Shown here: piece after piece, positions 59,673-64,000 of the stretch
Layout of the letters: every line of letters begins with the position of its first letter
How positions within the stretch are numbered: the first letter of the stretch is position 1
Source of the DNA: Orthonyx spaldingii
Taxonomy: Eukaryota; Chordata; Aves; Passeriformes; Orthonychidae
Direction: 5' to 3'
Length of the DNA stretch: 64,000 nucleotides
NCBI GenBank assembly: GCA_013397795.1
Contig: VZTJ01000750.1
Span: 112,413-176,412 of the forward strand
Position numbers and translations under genes: made by a program
Notes under the pieces: model-generated
Databases searched by the model: none
What the model was told of the DNA's origin: nothing
The model's input: the letters and a program-made list of their open reading frames with translations, nothing else

Positions 59673-62600
59673 CTAGCCTCAGTTCCAGAGTGAAAACCAT
59701 GTGACATCAGAGTAAAAGACACCCTTAAGAAATTCACTGAGGAGTAAAAATTAGACATACAACTACAGCGGCTCCTATAAGGAATGAGAAAGGCCTGTGT
59801 TTCACTGTTTTTAAGAATTTGTGAGTGTGACAATAGCATAGAGGATGAAGAAGACGCAATTTGTTTTAATAGGATGTTCTAAAATCTTTTGACCAATTTG
59901 TTCAAGGAAATCAAGCTGTAATGTGAAAGATCAAAACTGGTTAAGAAAAAAATTATTACAAAAAATTACAAGCTTCCAGGATGAAAATTTATACTGGTGT
60001 TCTCTGAGACAGCTGAATTGGTTGCACTGTGTGCACGAGGAACTGTGAAATTGCTTTATAATAAAATGACAATATTTTCAGATATTCTGAAGTCATTAAA
60101 TTAGTTTTAAATTGATGTAATATATTCTTCAACTGTTACACAAAACTTACTTGAATTAGCAAAATATTTCTTCATCCTCCTTTTCTTTTCTATTTCCACC
60201 CCTAATTCATCTCATCACATGCATTAGTCAAAGACATGAGATGGACTATGTCAAACTCTTGCTATGTACCAATTTCCATATTGCTTTGTTGCTTGGTACA
60301 ATGTAATCTGGCTTGAGACTAAATTAGACACAAGACCATAGGAGAAAGATAGAGTTCAATGCAAAACTTTTAGAAGACAAGGGAAGAGAGAAATTTGCTG
60401 AGTCAAACCATGGCAGATGGCTAGGCGAGTGCTCAGGTGCTGTAATACATCTCATGCATATTATAATTCAGTTTTAAGAGTTTTTACATACAAATCCATA
60501 TTTACATTTATCAGATCTAAAAAATTTAGCTATAACTAGGTAGCTGCTCTCTAGGTAGCTGTTCCCTTCTCTGACATTCTTCGTTACTTTCTGTGCTTAA
60601 TAGTAATTTACTTGTTAAGAATGGTCTTGATTCTAAACTTGATCTTGCAGTTCCATCTTCAGGACAGAACTCCATTATTTTCCAAGTGTCTCTGCTTGAA
60701 CAGAGGTCTAGTGTCAGTGATAAAGTTTGTTTGGTAAACTCCCTGTAGCACTCTATCACTTATAACAGATCTATAATATAACAAGAGTGTATAGAAGTTA
60801 TTGTAGCATAAACATGTGAATCAAGGTAAAAGTACATTTCCATTTTAACCTAAAAAAGGCTTAGATCAGTCACTTTCTATATTTATTCACATTTTCATAT
60901 ATATACTTCCCTCTTGGCTATTTTTTTGTGATGCTGAAAGTACAGTATATCACAACTTTGGCAAAAGACTAGCGCTAGATGTAGGTTTTTGCTCCTGGAT
61001 CTGAATAGTACTGCAACTACTACACAAAGAATTCCTCTGGAATAGTCAGAGCACTGCTGAGAATGCATATGATATGAACAGCTTTACAATAACTGGTATA
61101 ATATCCTTCCCAGACTTAGGAAGCAATTTGTCTTGCCTAGTGGGCATGTGAATGCCAAGCTCAGAATTTATCAAATCCCATGTACAATGGAAATAAACAT
61201 GCTTTGAGGTGACTGTGTGAACTATTCTGCCAGTGCAAATAGTTTTCTGGCATCCCCTCAAGGCAAAGAATTGGGCCAAAGACATTAAATGTACGTTGTA
61301 ATATACAGTACAAGATGGAAAGAAACTTGGCTGTCGATGAGAGCATTACTTTGCTTTTTCTTTCAAGCTCTTCTTTTTTTGATGTATTTTTTCCCATTTT
61401 AATTTCACTTCTTTCTAACATTTTGTAAATAAAAGGTGCAAGTGCTCCTACTTAACGTGTTTTTACTTATGGTACAGGTCAAAGGTTGTGGTCAACAATA
61501 AGCACAAAAAATAGCCTAGGCATCTACCTTCCATTTAGGCATCTAATCCCAATTTATAACTTCAAAACTCTTAATGGGCTTTTTCACAGCCACTGAAAGG
61601 CTGTCACAGTATTGCAGTTTGTACCAGATGCTTACATATATATTGCAGGAGGATAGCCCACTGGGAGAGTGTTCAGTACCCTAATCACCATGCTCAGTAT
61701 CACCACCCACTTGTCTCTTTTAATATTTAGAGTAGCAGAATCAAGGAGAAACAGATTCAACTGCACTCTTTCCAACTCTCTGAAACACCCTATAAAGGAA
61801 TCCTTCGTGACAAGTCTCTGGCAAGGTCAGACATCAGCATTAAAACTCCTACTCAGAATGAGACTGCAAATCTTCTCCCACTTCTTTTCCTGTAATTCCT
61901 TGTATTTCTCCTTTGTGTGAGTTTCCTGCTTGCCTCTAGAAAATAGATCAAATGTGTGAATTTTAAGCAAAGCTCCAGAGCTATAAAGTTTAACCCTTGC
62001 AGTGTCTCCTCCAACCCTTTAGTACTTATTTCCAAGGTCAATGCTTTTGTCACATTTTTGTGCCAGTCTGAGATGCCCAGGTCCTAATGTATAAGTAGAG
62101 GGATGCAGAGGTACCTGACTCCAGATCACAGATTTTATTGAAACCTGCTGATAGGGCACAATGGCATTTTGGCAAGAAGTTTATATCAAATCTATCAGGC
62201 TGTACCTGCTATTGCCTTCCAACTGACTAAATCCAACTGGACCTCCCAAGAGTTGCTTTTGTTTTTGCCCCAACATTCCTGTAAGCAAAAACACACACTC
62301 CAAGTTTGCCCCAGGATACAGCCACGAGGCTACTAGGTTGGAATTTTGTCTCTAGAAGCTGTAAGACGCTTGCAATACTAACACGGACTACAATGCTAAG
62401 CCTCCTGACACATATACACCTGACTCCAATCACCCTCTTATTTAAGCTTCTTGTTTCCGTACTCTTTTTTTCATCTGTAACTTAGTGGCAACTTAACATG
62501 AATCCTTTACTTTGCCAGAGTTCTGCTTAACTCTTACTCATAGGAATTGTAGTACCTGGACTGTTAGGAAATGAAAACCAGCAAAAACATCCTGAAGCCA

Positions 62601-64000
62601 GGAGAAAATTTGTCAGTTTTCACCTGCAGAAGAAGCAGGCTTTTTCCTCTAGTCCTTCCATTACCAATAAGCATACTGGACAAGGTAATTATGCATTTTG
62701 TGCCTAATGGCTCAGTGCTTTTTATTACAAAAATTTCCAGAAAGAAAAATAATCCTTCTTCCAGAACTCTGGGAAGCTCTGCTGAGAGTTGAACTGGGAT
62801 AGCCCACTTAATTTTCACTCTCTGGCCTAGTCTTATGTATTTTGCTAATCCTTCTTAATTTAAATTTACTTCAGGCTAACAAAGGAAATTACTTTAACTG
62901 CATGGTCTTCTGCTTTTCTTTTTGCATTTTACTTTTCACATATCTTAAGGAACACCACTCTGAAATCATACTTCAAATGCTAGAAAAAAATCCATAAACT
63001 CAGAGTCTTGGCTCAAACATGGGTTACACAGAACGTTTCTGCACAATCTGCTATAAATGGCACATAAAATATCACAAATAGTGTAGTATTTCAGTTTACA
63101 TAGACTCTTCACTTGTGGGTGGTGAAGGCTCTTCATTTATTCTCTGCAGAAGCAGTGCATTAACACTTTTCTTGGACAGACAGGGAGACTTGTATGAAGC
63201 ACTTAATAGATACAAAATCCCTCTTTTTATTTAATGTTACTTCACACAACAGGACAGGTTGAGGACAGGCAACAGAGGTGACAGGTAAGCAAGATGAGAT
63301 CAGGTATTTGTTTGTAAAGCAAGGACAAAGCTGTGGATGTGTGAGTCATTTGAGTCAGGCCGTATATATATCAGAGAAAGTATAGAAGCAAAGTACAGAC
63401 AGAGAAAAGAAATAGAGCATTGAAAAGCAAGTGGACCTGGGGTGGGGTGAATGTCCCAACTCACATATGTTGCTGCCACCCTGTAAATTCTCGCTCAGGC
63501 AACAGATGAAAACAGTTGGTGTTTTCCATTCCCTGGTAATGAATTCTTCACCCCCTGCTCCTAAGGGATGGCATCCTACTGACATAGGAGATGTAATTTT
63601 CACCAACAGAGGTAAATTGGTCCCTGCAGTTTGCCCTTTATATGCTATATATGATTTACTTAGGTTTTATTATCTAGAGTAAGAGTTACTACAACTTGAT
63701 AATGTTCATTGCCAAAAACAGAATGCCTCACAGCAGTGAAACTGTTGAAACACAGATCCACAATAATTTCATCTCTTCAGCTTTACTTTGCTATTAATAT
63801 TTTGACCAGAGAGACTATTTCTCTAAACTTTAGGAAAGGGTTGATGAATTTAGCAATCTAACTGAAATGGCATGTGAAGCAAAAACAAAAGGAATATTTT
63901 TTTCCTGTGACTTCTAGGCTGCAAGTGGCATTGTACCTTCCTAAAGACAACCAGGAATTTATATTTTTCACAAAGCTCATTTCTGTTCCAATCTGTACCA

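Larger units (their letters stand above)
54647..64000. other. AT-rich unique noncoding DNA to window end
   Basis: No CR1 or gene was recognised in these 9.4 kb. The stretch holds an A-rich (AAAC)-like tract (56577-56620), a TTTA-rich tract flanked by palindromic arms (59553-59672) and a complex, homeodomain-word-rich segment at 55620-55870. Open frames are all below 90 codons without motifs. Confidence 0.55.

Noticed and set aside
1..64000. CRISPR arrays, operons, prophage, toxin or defence systems, or an intact endogenous retrovirus
   Set aside because: No regularly spaced repeats, no bacterial gene organisation, and no recognisable gag, pol or env frames or paired LTRs; all reverse-transcriptase sequence seen belongs to CR1.

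Overview
The window looks like AT-rich, gene-poor nuclear DNA from a bird (or a close sauropsid). The main evidence is the repeats. I can see fourteen fragments of CR1, the non-LTR retrotransposon that dominates avian genomes. Most are 5'-truncated, and several keep the diagnostic 3' end: a GGTCCCTTCCAACC-type block followed by short ATTCTATG or ATTCTGTG repeats with no poly(A) tail. I see no Alu, L1 or other mammalian repeats, no bacterial-style operons, and no tRNA, rRNA or CRISPR. The species cannot be told from sequence alone.

Layout. 1-10.6 kb: unique AT-rich DNA with four CR1 pieces (2.8, 6.1, 8.3 and 10.6 kb). 11-22 kb: a long stretch with no clear repeat and a few possible exon-like segments. 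22.5-33.5 kb: four CR1 pieces, including two close copies of one subfamily in opposite orientation (27.4 and 32.3 kb). Between those two copies lie segments that look like conserved regulatory DNA (28.9 and 30.3 kb). 33.5-41.9 kb: a 150-bp ATTCT pentanucleotide array (37.1 kb) and two longer CR1 pieces (38.9 and 41.1 kb). 41.9-50.8 kb: unique DNA with a (CA)n microsatellite and a relatively CpG-rich segment (45.4-46.2 kb) holding a cluster of TAATCC homeodomain-type sites. 50.8-54.6 kb: a CR1 graveyard of four fragments in both orientations, including the longest copy, which carries reverse-transcriptase remnants. 54.6-64 kb: unique DNA with a nested pair of mutually exclusive palindromes at 59.55-59.67 kb.

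No protein-coding gene can be supported. The open frames I could explain are decayed CR1 ORF2 or antisense to it; the rest are of chance length. Several segments have good splice-site pairs and open frames (4.7, 15.6, 17.6, 45.4 and 47.7 kb) or splice sites without an open frame (13.8 and 29.6 kb). In 64 kb such combinations also arise by chance, so they are offered only as testable candidates. The window could be intergenic, or lie inside a large intron or lncRNA locus. I found no new molecular system. The most interesting items are the homeodomain-site cluster, the nested palindromes, the ATTCT array and the candidate conserved noncoding segments.
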